In this document: positions 1 to 8,984 of the stretch, one piece after another
Numbering within the stretch: the stretch's first letter is position 1
Layout of the letters: every line of letters begins with the position of its first letter
From: Rhizobium sp.
GTDB lineage: Bacteria > Pseudomonadota > Alphaproteobacteria > Rhizobiales > Rhizobiaceae
Direction: 5' to 3'
Assembly (NCBI GenBank): GCA_003527225.1
Contig: DPXQ01000114.1
Span: 82,160 to 146,159 of the forward strand
Length of the DNA: 64,000 nt
Notes under the pieces: model-generated
The model's input: only the letters and a program-made list of their open reading frames with translations
Databases searched by the model: none
What the model was told of the DNA's origin: nothing
Program-made: the position numbers and the translations under genes

Positions 1-310
1 CCGATTGTGCCGTTTCGTCCTGCAGGAGCAGGCTGATTGCCCGCGGCGTACCGCTGGTGGCGGCCGCCGTGGTTGCCGAGACGAGCGTCGAAAGCGAGAA
101 GGTCGTGACCGCCAGCATGCTGGCCGCAATAATCGTCAGGATGCTGTCTACCGCGCTTGCGCCGACCATGTTGGAAAGGCTGTCCGGAATGAAGGGGCCG
201 ATCGCGATGCTGAGGATCGCCGTCACCACCGCTATCACAGCATAGAGCGTCGCCCTGAACCCCAACCGTTTTGTCACTTGCGCTGCCAGCCACCAGCGTC
301 CGCTCATCAT
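1..310 (-). CDS. DUF2254 family membrane protein, N-terminal part (runs off the window)
   Basis: The minus strand reads about 100 residues beginning MMSGRWWLAAQVTKRLGF, and the frame is still open at base 1, so only the N-terminus is present. Hydrophobic stretches (AVIAVVTAILSIAIG and a second around SILTIIAASMLAVTTF) look like two transmembrane helices. The sequence resembles the start of the DUF2254 predicted membrane proteins, whose function is unknown. The start ATG overlaps the stop of the upstream DUF1697 gene in an ATGA junction, so the two are probably co-transcribed. Family assignment is from sequence memory and is moderately sure. Confidence 0.7.
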   Translation of the reverse strand, partial: MMSGRWWLAAQVTKRLGFRATLYAVIAVVTAILSIAIGPFIPDSLSNMVGASAVDSILTIIAASMLAVTTFSLSTLVSATTAAATSGTPRAISLLLQDETAQS

Positions 311-855
311 GCTCTAGGATCCCTTTCGCTTGCCGCCCTGTTCTCCAGCGCCTGCGCCAGGTCGTGCAGTCTGGTGACCGTATTGATATTGCGCGAGGTG
401 CCGTTTTTCAGGATGGGCAGCTTGAGGCGCGAGCGGCCGGACCCGATGGGGTAATGCACGAAGATCTCGCGACCGAGCGCCACCACCTCCTCGCCGTCGG
501 GCGCGAGGAGGCCGTGAAGAGCATCGTCGGGAACGGGTTCCGCGAAGAAGCTGACCAGCACCCGGTTGGGCTCCATGGCGGCGAAGGGGTTGGCGTCGAG
601 GATGGCGGCGAGCTCTTCGGGGCGGCGCAGGAAGACGCCCGGCGGCTTGCCCAGCCGTTCCCCCAATGCCGCATCGAGACGGGCGGCGATTTCGGCCGCA
701 TCGCCGCCGTCGCGGAAGATGACGTTGCCGCTCTGGATGAAGGTCGAAACATCCGCAAGGCCGAGGCCTTCACAGAGGCTCTTGAGCTCGATCATCGGCA
801 GCTTGCCGGTGCCGCCGACATTGATGGCGCGAAGGAGGGCAACGTAGACATTCAT
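307..855 (-). CDS. DUF1697 domain-containing protein
   Basis: A 182-residue soluble protein beginning MNVYVALLRAINVGGTGKLP. The opening V-A-L-L-R-A-I-N-V-G-G and the following IQSGNVIF segment are the usual landmarks of DUF1697 (YjbR-neighbour type small proteins of unknown function). The frame stays open upstream to position 1005, but the family motif begins exactly at the ATG at 855, so I take that start. It overlaps the downstream DUF2254 gene by four bases. No signal peptide or membrane segment is visible. Confidence 0.85.
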   Translation of the reverse strand: MNVYVALLRAINVGGTGKLPMIELKSLCEGLGLADVSTFIQSGNVIFRDGGDAAEIAARLDAALGERLGKPPGVFLRRPEELAAILDANPFAAMEPNRVLVSFFAEPVPDDALHGLLAPDGEEVVALGREIFVHYPIGSGRSRLKLPILKNGTSRNINTVTRLHDLAQALENRAASERDPRA

Positions 856-1003
856 GTCGGGTCGGTCTCGGTCAGCGAAGGTTACGGATGGCAGTATGCA
901 CAAAAAGGTGAACAGCAAAACTGCATGAATGTTCCCCTGTCGATCTGGCGGGGGCCATGCTGGGCTGCTACCCATTGGCAAACCGAAATCGGGAGACACA
1001 CGC

Positions 1004-1627
1004 ATGCTGAAACTCTATGTCGCGCCGGGAACCTGCTCGCTTGCCTCGCATATCGCGCTGGAGGAGGCCGGCGCGCCCTATGCCGCGGAACGCGTCGACC
1101 TGTCCAGGGGCGCGCAGCATCAGCCGGAATTCCTGGCGATCAATCCGAAATCCCGCGTCCCGGCGCTCGCCACTGATCGCGGTATCCTGACGGAAACGCC
1201 GTCGATCCTGGCCTATATCGCCCATGCCTTTCCGGAGGCGGATCTAGCGCCGATGGACGACGCCTACGAATTTGCGCGGCTCCAGTCCTTCAACAGCTAT
1301 CTCTGCTCCACCGTCCATGTCGCGCATGCGCATCGACCGCGCGGCAGCCGCTGGTCGGACGATCCGGAGGCCATTGAATCCATGAAGCTGAAGGTGCCCA
1401 AGAATATGGGCGACTGTTTCGCGCTGATCGAGGCCAACATGTTCGCCGGCCCCTGGGTCATGGGCGACCGGTACACGATCGCCGATCCCTACCTGTTCAC
1501 CATTGCCGGCTGGCTGGAGTCGGACGGCGTCAATCCCGCCCGTTTCCCCAAGGTGCTGGATCACCGCAACCGCATGGCCGAGCGACCGGCGGTCAAGGCG
1601 GTCCTCGATTGGCTGCGGGCCGGCTGA
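1004..1627 (+). CDS. Glutathione S-transferase family protein
   Basis: A 207-residue protein with the GST layout: an N-terminal thioredoxin-like domain (MLKLYVAPGTCSLASHIALE, with the CS pair usual for beta-class-like bacterial GSTs, and the ETPSIL cis-Pro/Gln-Ser-equivalent loop near residue 65) and an all-helical C-terminal domain with WVMGDRYTIADPYLF. It would conjugate or reduce substrates with glutathione in the cytoplasm; the substrate cannot be told. The start at 1004 follows a GGGAGA ribosome site; an upstream in-frame ATG at 929 has no family similarity. It stands alone, convergent with ptrB. Confidence 0.9.
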   Translation: MLKLYVAPGTCSLASHIALEEAGAPYAAERVDLSRGAQHQPEFLAINPKSRVPALATDRGILTETPSILAYIAHAFPEADLAPMDDAYEFARLQSFNSYLCSTVHVAHAHRPRGSRWSDDPEAIESMKLKVPKNMGDCFALIEANMFAGPWVMGDRYTIADPYLFTIAGWLESDGVNPARFPKVLDHRNRMAERPAVKAVLDWLRAG

Positions 1628-1674
1628 CCGGACCGCCATGCTCAATGTCGGCGTGACGGAGAGCCTCGCGGCTC

Positions 1675-3840
1675 TCACATCTTCCCGGCCACCTTCACCG
1701 CGAAGGCGTATTCGAAGGCGATTTCCTCGAGGCGCTGGAAGCGGCCGGACTTGCCGCCGTGGCCGGCGGCCATGTTGGTCTTGAGCAGGATCGGCGCCGT
1801 GGCGGTCGTGTTCTCCCGCAGCTTTGCCACCCATTTGGTCGGCTCCCAATAGGTCACGCGCGGATCGGTGAGGCCGGAGAGCGCCAGGATCGGCGGATAG
1901 GGCTTGGCCCCGACAATGTCGTAGGGGCTGTAGGCGGCGATCCAGCCGTATTCCTCCGCCGATTCGATTGGATTGCCCCATTCGGGCCATTCCGGGGGCG
2001 TGAGCGGCAGCGTGTCGTCGAGCATGGTGTTGAGCACGTCGACGAAGGGCACGGCGGCGATGATGCCGGCGAATTTTTCCGGAGCCATGTTGGCAATCGC
2101 CCCCATCAGCATGCCGCCGGCCGATCCCCCTTCAGCGATGATCCTGTCATGGGAAGTGAAGCCCTCCTTCACCAGATGGTCGGCAGCGGCGATGAAGTCC
2201 TTGAAGGTGTTGACCTTCTTCTCCATCTTGCCATCTTCATACCATTGGAAGCCCTTGTCCTTGCCGCCGCGGATATGGGCGATGGCATAGACGAAGCCGC
2301 GATCCGCCAGAGACAGACAATTGGTGTTGAACCCGGCGGCGATCGAGATGCCATAGGCGCCATAGCCGTAGAGCAGGCAGGGCGCGGTGCCGTCGAGTTT
2401 CGTGTCCTTGCGGTAGAGCAGTGTGACCGGCACCTTTTCGCCGTCATGGGCGGCGGCAAAGACGCGGCGCGTCACGTAGTCGTCCGGATTGTGGCCGGAC
2501 GGCACTTCCTGGGTCTTCAGAAGCACCCGCTCGCGGGTCGCCATGTTGTAGTCGAAGAGCTGGGAGGGCGTCGTCATCGACGAATAGGAGAAGCGGATGA
2601 CGTCGGTGTCGTATTCGGCCGCCCCCTGCAGCCCGAGCGAATAGGCTTCCTCGGCGAAGGCGATGGCGTGTTCCTCGCCGGTCTTGCGGTCGCGGATCAT
2701 GATTTCCGGCAGGCCGTTGCGGCGTTGCAGCCAGACGAGATGGCGGGCAAAGGCCGTGTGGTCGAGGATGAGGCGGCCCGGCACATGGGCGATCACTTCC
2801 TTCCAGTTTTCCTTGCCCGGCGCCGTGACCGGCGCCTCCATGATCTTGAAGTCCTTGGCCCCGCCGTCATTGGTGAGGATGAAGAAGACGTCGCCGCCTT
2901 CGGCCATCGAATACTCCACGCCCTCGACACGTTCGGCCACCAGCTTGGGCTCGGCGGAAAGATCCTTCGTCGAGAGAATGCGGTATTCGCAGGTCTCATG
3001 GTCGTGGATGTCGATATAGATGAAGTCGTCGAGCAGCGAGCCGCCGACGCCCATGAAGAAGCCGTGATCCTTCTCCTCGTAGACCAGCCGGTCTTCCGAT
3101 TGCGGCGTGCCGATCACATGGTGGAACACCTTGGAGGGGCGATGGTTGTCGTCCTGCAGCGTGTAGAAGAAGCTCTTGCCGTCGGGCGCCCAGGCGCCAC
3201 CGCCGCCGGTGTTCTCGATCACGTCGGCCAGATCCTCGCCGGTCGCAAGGTCGCGCACCCTGAGCGTGAAATATTCCGATCCCTTGTCGTCATAGCCCCA
3301 GATGCCGAAGGCATGGTCGGTCGTGTGGTCGAGCCCTGCCAGGCGGAAATAATCCTTGCCCTTGGCTTCCTTGTCGCCGTCGAGCAAAAGCTGGCGGTGC
3401 TTCTCGTCCTTGTGGTCGCCGTCACGTGGAATGCGGAAATAGCGCGGCTGTTCGCCGCCGGTCACGAAGGCCGTGCCATAGGCAAAGGGTCCGTCCTTCA
3501 TCGGCACCGACGAGTCGTCTTCCTTGATGCGGCCCTTCATCTCGGCAAAGAGCGCCTTCTGCAGCTCTTTCGTGTCGGCCATCGCCGCTTCCATATAGGC
3601 GTTCTCGGCCTCCAGATGCTTTCGAAGCTCCGGATCGAGCAGGCTCGGATCCTTGAACATCGCCTGCCAGTTCTCGGCCCGCATCCAGGCATAGTCGTCG
3701 GTGCGGGTGATGCCGTGGCGGGTGTCGGAAACGGGCTTCTTCGCGGCGACGGGCGGCTTGGGCAGGTCTTTGAAAGCGGATTTTGCTAAGGAGAAGGACA
3801 AGGAGGGGCTCGCTCTTTGAACGGAGGATCGGAAAAGCAC
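1675..3840 (-). CDS. ptrB: Oligopeptidase B (prolyl oligopeptidase family, S9)
   Basis: A 721-residue cytosolic serine peptidase, close to the family's usual 680-700. The N-terminal two thirds form the beta-propeller that restricts access to short peptides; the C-terminal alpha/beta-hydrolase domain carries GGSAGG with the nucleophile Ser573, Asp659 in LTDPRV and His694 in AGHGGKSG. Oligopeptidase B cleaves after Lys and Arg in peptides under about 30 residues. The ATG at 3840 may be 15-20 codons too early, because the family similarity starts near SAFKDLPKPPVAAKKP, but no better ATG or GTG lies in between. A small GAGAGCC/GGCTCTC hairpin overlaps the stop. Confidence 0.93.
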   Translation of the reverse strand: MLFRSSVQRASPSLSFSLAKSAFKDLPKPPVAAKKPVSDTRHGITRTDDYAWMRAENWQAMFKDPSLLDPELRKHLEAENAYMEAAMADTKELQKALFAEMKGRIKEDDSSVPMKDGPFAYGTAFVTGGEQPRYFRIPRDGDHKDEKHRQLLLDGDKEAKGKDYFRLAGLDHTTDHAFGIWGYDDKGSEYFTLRVRDLATGEDLADVIENTGGGGAWAPDGKSFFYTLQDDNHRPSKVFHHVIGTPQSEDRLVYEEKDHGFFMGVGGSLLDDFIYIDIHDHETCEYRILSTKDLSAEPKLVAERVEGVEYSMAEGGDVFFILTNDGGAKDFKIMEAPVTAPGKENWKEVIAHVPGRLILDHTAFARHLVWLQRRNGLPEIMIRDRKTGEEHAIAFAEEAYSLGLQGAAEYDTDVIRFSYSSMTTPSQLFDYNMATRERVLLKTQEVPSGHNPDDYVTRRVFAAAHDGEKVPVTLLYRKDTKLDGTAPCLLYGYGAYGISIAAGFNTNCLSLADRGFVYAIAHIRGGKDKGFQWYEDGKMEKKVNTFKDFIAAADHLVKEGFTSHDRIIAEGGSAGGMLMGAIANMAPEKFAGIIAAVPFVDVLNTMLDDTLPLTPPEWPEWGNPIESAEEYGWIAAYSPYDIVGAKPYPPILALSGLTDPRVTYWEPTKWVAKLRENTTATAPILLKTNMAAGHGGKSGRFQRLEEIAFEYAFAVKVAGKM

Positions 3841-3907
3841 GGTTTACCGAGAGATAGAGAGGCCGGGCGCGGCGATCAAGCGCAAACCGTACGACACGAC
3901 AGTGCGC

Positions 3908-3962
3908 TTGATACCCCCCTCTGGCTTGCCAGCCATCTCCCCCACATGGGGGGAGATCGGCC
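3908..3962. repeat. GC-rich palindromic intergenic repeat, copy 1
   Basis: The copy runs from CCCCCCTCTGGCTTGCCAG to a hairpin of CATCTCCCCC and GGGGGGAGATCGG. A second copy in opposite orientation lies at 4048-4098, and related pieces occur near 34.9 and 40.5 kb. The 3841-4188 gap otherwise holds no gene I can support. Such elements are common between genes in Rhizobiaceae; the two facing copies could form a long cruciform or an RNA stem-loop. Confidence 0.7.
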
Positions 3963-4047
3963 TGGGGCCTGCCTCTTGCCTCATAGTCTCTGTTCCAAAC
4001 ATCCGATTTCGTCGCTTGTCAGAGGAAGTGGGCGGTTTCGTCAATCC

Positions 4048-4098
4048 GATCTCCCTCCTTGTGGGGGAGATGCCCGGCAGGGCAGAGGGGGGTAAACC
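4048..4098. repeat. GC-rich palindromic intergenic repeat, copy 2 (inverted)
   Basis: This is the reverse orientation of the repeat at 3908-3962: GATCTCCCTCC, CTTGTGGGGGAGATG, then CCCGGCAGGGCAGAGGGGGG. The two copies face each other about 85 bases apart in the gap between ptrB and the FmdE-like gene. It may act as transcription terminator for nothing in particular, or just be a dispersed element. Confidence 0.7.
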
Positions 4099-4188
4099 CC
4101 ACACGCATACGCACGTGGCGCCTACCGTGGAATCTGGAAGATCGCCATCCACTTCAGGGCGTGCCGCAGCGCCAGAACGTCGCCGGCT

Positions 4189-4722
4189 TCAGAGGGCCGC
4201 TGCCGGCTCGATCATCCGGGCGTCATAGATCTCGCCGGCGGCAAGCGGCAGCAGGCGATAGGCCATCTCCGCCTTCAGCTCCTCGTGGCGGGCGATCTCG
4301 TCTGGCGTCTTGTCCTTCTTGGCGCCCAGCGTGACGAATTCCTCCTTCACATGTCCGGGCTTGATCACCGCTTCGGCGGTCCGGCCGCGATAGCTGAAGC
4401 GGAACACATAAGGCCCGGGAGGATCGGTGATGATGTCCTTGCCGCCGATCGACTTGTCGATGGTCAGCCGCCCCTCGGTCAGCGCCCGGGTCACCATTTC
4501 CAGGGAGTCGCGTCCGCCGGGGCCGGAAAAGGCGGTCACGATGGTCACCTCGCGCCGCTCCAGCGGCGTGTCGGACAGCAGCGGAAACGCCGCCTGCATG
4601 GCTTTCAGCGCATGCGCGACACCGCCGGGAAAGCCGCCGCCGTGATAGGCGTTGATGCCGTCGAAGGTGAAGCTTATCGGGTGTCCGTTGTCGAGGACGG
4701 TGATCTCGTTAGACATGGGCAT
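4189..4722 (-). CDS. FmdE-like protein, last gene of a metal/chelate ABC operon
   Basis: A 177-residue soluble protein. The order of blocks (INAYHGGGFPGGVAHAL, then EVTIVTAFSGPGGRDSLEMV, then GRLTIDKSIGGKD) follows that of the formylmethanofuran dehydrogenase subunit E (FmdE) fold, where the equivalent segments read FHGH-CPG and a later Cys. Here the usual metal-binding cysteines are absent, so it may bind something other than zinc or no metal. It is the last gene of the minus-strand operon and overlaps the ThuA-like gene by 14 bases; an internal ATG at 4716 is an alternative start. Because of its context I infer a role in handling the cargo of the transporter. Family assignment is tentative. 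Confidence 0.6.
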   Translation of the reverse strand: MPMSNEITVLDNGHPISFTFDGINAYHGGGFPGGVAHALKAMQAAFPLLSDTPLERREVTIVTAFSGPGGRDSLEMVTRALTEGRLTIDKSIGGKDIITDPPGPYVFRFSYRGRTAEAVIKPGHVKEEFVTLGAKKDKTPDEIARHEELKAEMAYRLLPLAAGEIYDARMIEPAAAL

Positions 4723-6019
4723 AGGCCTTCAGGTTGGGAACGAACCGGTCGAGGAAGCGTGTCGTCGCCGGCATGAAATGCGAACCGTGGTGGAACATCG
4801 GATCGAGCGAGGAGAGGATCATGGTGCCGGGCGTCGACACCTTGTCCTCGTAGAGGATCGGCCGGCCTTCGCCGTCGCGGGCAAGAACGGTCGCCCCCTC
4901 TGGCGGCACGAACCAGCCGTGCAGGTGCCAGGTCACTTCCTTGTCGCCGATTCCCTGCATCAGCGGATGGTCGGTGGCGGCCTCGCTCACCCGCACGCGG
5001 AGATCGGCCGAGGGGTCGAGCCACCACCACCAGTTCGTCTCCGTCTCGGTGAAAGCGACCGCCGGCAGCCAGAGGTCGGAGCGGCTCTCGCCGAGCGCGA
5101 CGACGGTGCCGCCGGCCTGAAGATGGCGGGCGACGACCTGTTTTTGTGCGATCATGCGCTGCGCCGGCGTGCGGCACGGCACCCAGAGAATGTCCTCCGG
5201 CCGAAGCACGTCGCCGAGCTGTTCCGGCATGCAGATCACGTCGAAGGCCGCGGTATAGCACGGCCCTTCGAGGCTGCGGATGTTGTAGTACGTGCCGGAG
5301 GAGGGGGCGACGATCCGTCGGCCGCTGCGGCTCGAGGTGCGGAGCCCGCGATAGTCTTCCGGCTCGGCGAGCGGCAGTTCGGCGGCCGGCGTGGCGGCGT
5401 CCTGCGGCCAGGGATCGAAGCACGGGCCGCCATTGGCCCAGGCGAGGATGCGGGCGGAAAGCTCCGGTGCCAGTCCCCATTCGAGCCCCATGCCGGCGAG
5501 GTCGTTGCCGGAGTGCGAGAAGATCCGTCCGCCCTTCGGCCGCGCCCAGACCCAGTCGACCGGGATCTTGGCGGCACCCAGCCCGTTGACGGCTATCGCC
5601 CCCTCGGGCAGCGGATTGCAGCCGCGACCGTAAAAGCCTGCGACCCCCTTGTTGGTCTCCAGCTTGTTCAGATCGATGCCGTCATAGATCGGGTGCGGAT
5701 TGATCGCGGCAAGGCCGAAGTCGGCCCGCTTCGGCTCTGCGATCGGCCGATACTGCGCCATGCCGTCGACGAGCGGGCGCACCATGTGGCCGTTGAAGAA
5801 CCAGCGCCCCCCACGATCGAGGAAGGCCTCGAGCGCCGGCTTCAACTTGAGCATGGCGTCCTGGTCGAGCTGCTGGCCGGTGATCAGCCCCGTATGGGCC
5901 GACAGGATCTCCGGCGAGAGCTCGGCCTGCTCGACGATGACGGCCTCGCCCCGCGCCACGGCCTCAATGATGCCCGGCGACGGTTTGCCATAGGCGGATT
6001 TCAGATAGATCGTGCTCAT
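4709..6019 (-). CDS. Large ThuA/GATase-like protein of unknown function in ABC operon
   Basis: A 436-residue soluble protein without signal peptide. Two halves each look like a class I glutamine-amidotransferase/ThuA-type alpha/beta fold: the first with LITGQQLDQDAM and GGRWFFNGHMVRPLV (about residues 45-110), the second with LWVPCRTPAQRM, GGTVVALGESRSDLWLP and ending FHHGSHFMPATTRFLDRF. The sequence is rich in Trp and His (NWWWWLD, HLHGWFVPP). I do not recognise a described function. It overlaps the ABC ATPase gene by four bases and the FmdE-like gene by 14, so all are translated together; a role in processing or sensing the imported chelate is only inference. Confidence 0.6.
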   Translation of the reverse strand: MSTIYLKSAYGKPSPGIIEAVARGEAVIVEQAELSPEILSAHTGLITGQQLDQDAMLKLKPALEAFLDRGGRWFFNGHMVRPLVDGMAQYRPIAEPKRADFGLAAINPHPIYDGIDLNKLETNKGVAGFYGRGCNPLPEGAIAVNGLGAAKIPVDWVWARPKGGRIFSHSGNDLAGMGLEWGLAPELSARILAWANGGPCFDPWPQDAATPAAELPLAEPEDYRGLRTSSRSGRRIVAPSSGTYYNIRSLEGPCYTAAFDVICMPEQLGDVLRPEDILWVPCRTPAQRMIAQKQVVARHLQAGGTVVALGESRSDLWLPAVAFTETETNWWWWLDPSADLRVRVSEAATDHPLMQGIGDKEVTWHLHGWFVPPEGATVLARDGEGRPILYEDKVSTPGTMILSSLDPMFHHGSHFMPATTRFLDRFVPNLKAYAHV

Positions 6020-6774
6020 GCTGCCTCAATTCCGGCGAAGGCGGGCAGGATTGCCCGTCTTGTCTCGCCCGTGGATCCCTGCACATCGACCCAGCGCATC
6101 GGCACGCCGTAGAGCTCGGAGAGCTTGTCCGGCTCGATCATCTGCGAAACCGGGCCGTGGATCTCGCCGCCGCCCGGCATCATCAGCAGCACGTCGTCGG
6201 CGGCAGCCAGCGCGTGGTTGGGGTCGTGGGTGGTGAAGATGATGGCGAAGTCGCGCCGGAGCCGCAGCGTATCCAGCAGTTCGAGCGTCTTTGCCTGGTT
6301 GCCGAGGTCGAGCGCCGAGGTCGGCTCGTCGAACACCAGCACCGGCGAGCCGGTGGCGAGCGCCCGGGCAATCAGCACCATCTGCCGCTGGCCGCCCGAC
6401 ATGCGGTCGTAGCGCAGCGTGGCGAGTGCGCAGGCGCCGACCTGCACCAGCGCCGCCTCCGCCGCCTCGCGGTCGGTAGCCGACGGCTGGCCAAACAGGC
6501 CGAGCTGTACGGCGCGGCCCATGACGACGACGTCGAGACCGGAAAGCTTGGCCTGCGAGGCGCCGTGCTGCGGCACATAGCCGGCGACCTTGGGCGCATG
6601 GCGTTTGCCCGATGCCAGCGGCTGGAAGCCGAGCAGCGCCCGCAGCAGCGTCGTCTTTCCCCGGCCGTTCGGCCCGAGGATCGCCATGGAGCGTCCGACC
6701 GGCACGGAAAAGCTGATGTCCTTGAACAGCGTGCGCGGACCAAACGCGACGGATGCCTTGTCGAGGCCGATCAT
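6016..6774 (-). CDS. FecE/BtuD-type ABC transporter ATP-binding protein
   Basis: A 252-residue ATPase with a complete motif set: Walker A GPNGRGKTT at about residue 33, signature MSGGQRQ, Walker B VLVFDEPTSALD and the switch His in TTHDPNHA. It powers the permease encoded directly upstream and fits the iron-chelate/cobalamin/molybdate (FecCDE) class. The Walker A has Arg in place of the commoner Ser/Cys before GKT, which is tolerated. Start overlaps the permease stop (ATGA), and its own stop overlaps the next gene by four bases, typical of tightly coupled operons. Confidence 0.93.
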   Translation of the reverse strand: MIGLDKASVAFGPRTLFKDISFSVPVGRSMAILGPNGRGKTTLLRALLGFQPLASGKRHAPKVAGYVPQHGASQAKLSGLDVVVMGRAVQLGLFGQPSATDREAAEAALVQVGACALATLRYDRMSGGQRQMVLIARALATGSPVLVFDEPTSALDLGNQAKTLELLDTLRLRRDFAIIFTTHDPNHALAAADDVLLMMPGGGEIHGPVSQMIEPDKLSELYGVPMRWVDVQGSTGETRRAILPAFAGIEAA

Positions 6775-7823
6775 GGGCGGTTCGCTTCCTTGAAATGCTT
6801 GCGCAACAGCACGGCAAAGACCGGCGCGCCAATGAGCGCGGTGAGCACGCCGAGCGGGATTTCCGCCGAGGTCAGCGTGCGCGACAGCGTGTCGATGAAG
6901 GTGAGATAGGCGGCGCCGATGATCGCAGAGGCCGGGATCAGCGCCCGGTGGTCCTCGCCGACCAGAATGCGCGCCGCATGCGGCACGACGAGGCCGATCC
7001 AGCCGACAATGCCGGCGACCGCGACCGAGGTGCCGGTCATCAGCGATATGGCGATGAAGATGTACCAGCGTTCGCGGTCGGGATTGACGCCGAGCGAACG
7101 CGCTTCCGAGTCTTCGAGCGCCAGCAGGTTCAGCCGGTAGCGCAGGGCAAAGACGATCAGAAGGCCGATCGCCATGCCCGGAATGGCAAGGCCGAGCCGC
7201 GCCCAGGTGGCGGTGGCAAATGAGCCCATCAGCCAGTAGACGATGGCCGGCAGCGATGTATTGGGATCGGCGATGAACTGGATGATCGAAACCAGCGCCC
7301 CGAACAGCGCGCCGATCACCATGCCCGACAGGATGACGGTGATGACTTCGGTGCGCCCGTTGATGCGGGCAAGCGCACCCACCAGGATCAGCGCCGACAG
7401 GCCGAAGACGAAGGCAAGCCCGAGCAACACCACGCCGGAATAGCCGAACAGCAGCGCCATCGCGCCCCCGAAGGCCGCGCCCTGGCTGATGCCGAGCACC
7501 TGCGGCGCGACCAGCGGATTGCGGAACACGCCCTGAAGGGCCGCCCCGCCGACGGCGAGTGCTCCGCCTGAAAGGGCGGCGAGCAGCACGCGCGGCAGGC
7601 GCACCAAAAGCACGATGCGCTCGTCCATCTGGGCCGGTGCCAGGCCGGGATTGGCGGCCCCGGCCATCAGGATGTCGATGATGCGCGGCACGCTGACGGA
7701 ATAGCGGCCGGCGCCGATGGCAAACAGCATCGAAGCCACCAGCGCGATGAGGAGGGCGCCGAACACGCCGATCCGCATCACCGAGACGCCGCGCCGAACC
7801 GGCTCCGCCACCACCGCGCTCAT
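6771..7823 (-). CDS. FecCD-family ABC transporter permease
   Basis: A 350-residue inner-membrane permease with about ten hydrophobic segments and the FecCD landmarks ALSGGALAVGGAALQGVFRNPLVAPQVLG near residue 85 onward and GWIGLVVPHAARILVGEDHRAL late in the protein (written here in short: LVVPHAARILVG). Members import iron-siderophores, haem, cobalamin or molybdate. The start MSAVVAEPVRRG at 7823 is fixed by the TGATG junction with the binding-protein gene. The cargo cannot be read from this subunit. Confidence 0.93.
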   Translation of the reverse strand: MSAVVAEPVRRGVSVMRIGVFGALLIALVASMLFAIGAGRYSVSVPRIIDILMAGAANPGLAPAQMDERIVLLVRLPRVLLAALSGGALAVGGAALQGVFRNPLVAPQVLGISQGAAFGGAMALLFGYSGVVLLGLAFVFGLSALILVGALARINGRTEVITVILSGMVIGALFGALVSIIQFIADPNTSLPAIVYWLMGSFATATWARLGLAIPGMAIGLLIVFALRYRLNLLALEDSEARSLGVNPDRERWYIFIAISLMTGTSVAVAGIVGWIGLVVPHAARILVGEDHRALIPASAIIGAAYLTFIDTLSRTLTSAEIPLGVLTALIGAPVFAVLLRKHFKEANRP

Positions 7824-8914
7824 CACTTGGCCTTGAACTGGGCGTAGTTCGTGGCGTCGCCCTGCATCTGCGTCCACAGGATGCCGTCGATGTCGTCTTC
7901 TCCGAGGTCGTAATTGTAGAGGGCCTTGTAGGCCTTTTTCATCTCGGCCCGCAGGTCGTATTGGAAGACGTCCGGATGCAGGAGATTGGCGAGCCACATC
8001 CAGGTCAGCGGGCTTTCCTGGCTCGGCGGATCCCAGCGATAACCGCCGAGCGGCATCTTGTAGACCTTCTTTTCCTGCGCGGCCTTGGTCAGCGACAGGA
8101 TCGGGTCACTGTAGATCCGGTCGATGCCAAGCTTGGCTTCGAAGCTGTTCAGGAGGATGACGTCGGGGTTCCATTCGGCAATCTGCTCGGGGCTGATCGT
8201 CGTGCCATTGCCCTCGACCGAATCCGAGGCATTCACGCCGCCGGCGAGATCGATGTACCAGGCATTGTAGTTGCCCTTGTTGCCGGAGGCGGTGAGGTTT
8301 TCCATGGCCCGGCCGAGATAGAGTACCTTCGGGCGTTTGTCGGCCGGAATGGCCTTGGCCTTCTCCGTCATTTCCTTGGCGACCGCGTCGCGCCAGCCGT
8401 TGATCGCGGCGGCCCGCTCGGGCTTGCCCATCGCGGTGGCGACCATCTCGTGGTAGGCACGGGTCTTCTCTTCCGTTCCGTAGGAAATGAGCGCGACGTT
8501 CAGCCCGGCATTGCTGATCGGGTCGACGAGGTCGGCGCCGTAATCGGCCCACTGGATGACGAGTTCCGGATTGGTCGCGGCCAGTTCCTCGACATTGGGG
8601 ATGAAGTTCGGCGCGGTGATGTCGGAGGGAATGTCCCGGGCCTCGGGGAAGATCTTGCCGAGCACGCCCTCGACGATCGCCGACTTGGCGGTCGGGTTCA
8701 TGCCGACCAGCTTCGAGGTGCCGCCGTCCATGGCGATGATGGTGGACGCCATCGGGATCGGGATCGAGGCGATGCGCTCGGCCGGCTTCGGCAACGTGAC
8801 GGTGCGGCCCGCCTGGTCGGTGAGGGTGATCGGATCGGCGAGCGCCGGCGAGACGGCTGCGCCGAAGGTCAGGAGAGTAGCGGCGAGACGCGGGGAAAAT
8901 CGATGGACGGACAT
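7823..8914 (-). CDS. Periplasmic binding protein of FecBCD-type ABC importer
   Basis: A 363-residue protein with a cleavable signal peptide ending near SPALA and two Rossmann-like lobes of the TroA/FepB (peripla_BP_2) class: LTDQAGRTVTLPKPAERI at the N-terminus, IPNVEELAATNPELVIQWA and ISPEQIAEWNPDVILLNS in the middle. A striking PLGGYRWDPPSQESPLTWMW segment near residue 300 probably lines the ligand pocket. Homologues are annotated as iron or corrinoid binders, but some relatives bind molybdate or tungstate, so cargo is open. It is the first gene of the five-gene operon; an AT-rich region upstream should hold the promoter. Confidence 0.88.
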   Translation of the reverse strand: MSVHRFSPRLAATLLTFGAAVSPALADPITLTDQAGRTVTLPKPAERIASIPIPMASTIIAMDGGTSKLVGMNPTAKSAIVEGVLGKIFPEARDIPSDITAPNFIPNVEELAATNPELVIQWADYGADLVDPISNAGLNVALISYGTEEKTRAYHEMVATAMGKPERAAAINGWRDAVAKEMTEKAKAIPADKRPKVLYLGRAMENLTASGNKGNYNAWYIDLAGGVNASDSVEGNGTTISPEQIAEWNPDVILLNSFEAKLGIDRIYSDPILSLTKAAQEKKVYKMPLGGYRWDPPSQESPLTWMWLANLLHPDVFQYDLRAEMKKAYKALYNYDLGEDDIDGILWTQMQGDATNYAQFKAK

Positions 8915-8984
8915 CCGGTATGCCTTTCAGGGAAAGTGGAGTGAGCGAGTCTTGATTTCGCTCGGCGACGCCGGAGATCGCAAA

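Noticed and set aside
1759..3789. A 676-codon open frame antisense to ptrB
   Set aside because: It mirrors a well-recognised peptidase gene; long antisense frames are usual in GC-rich genes with strong codon bias. The product resembles nothing.
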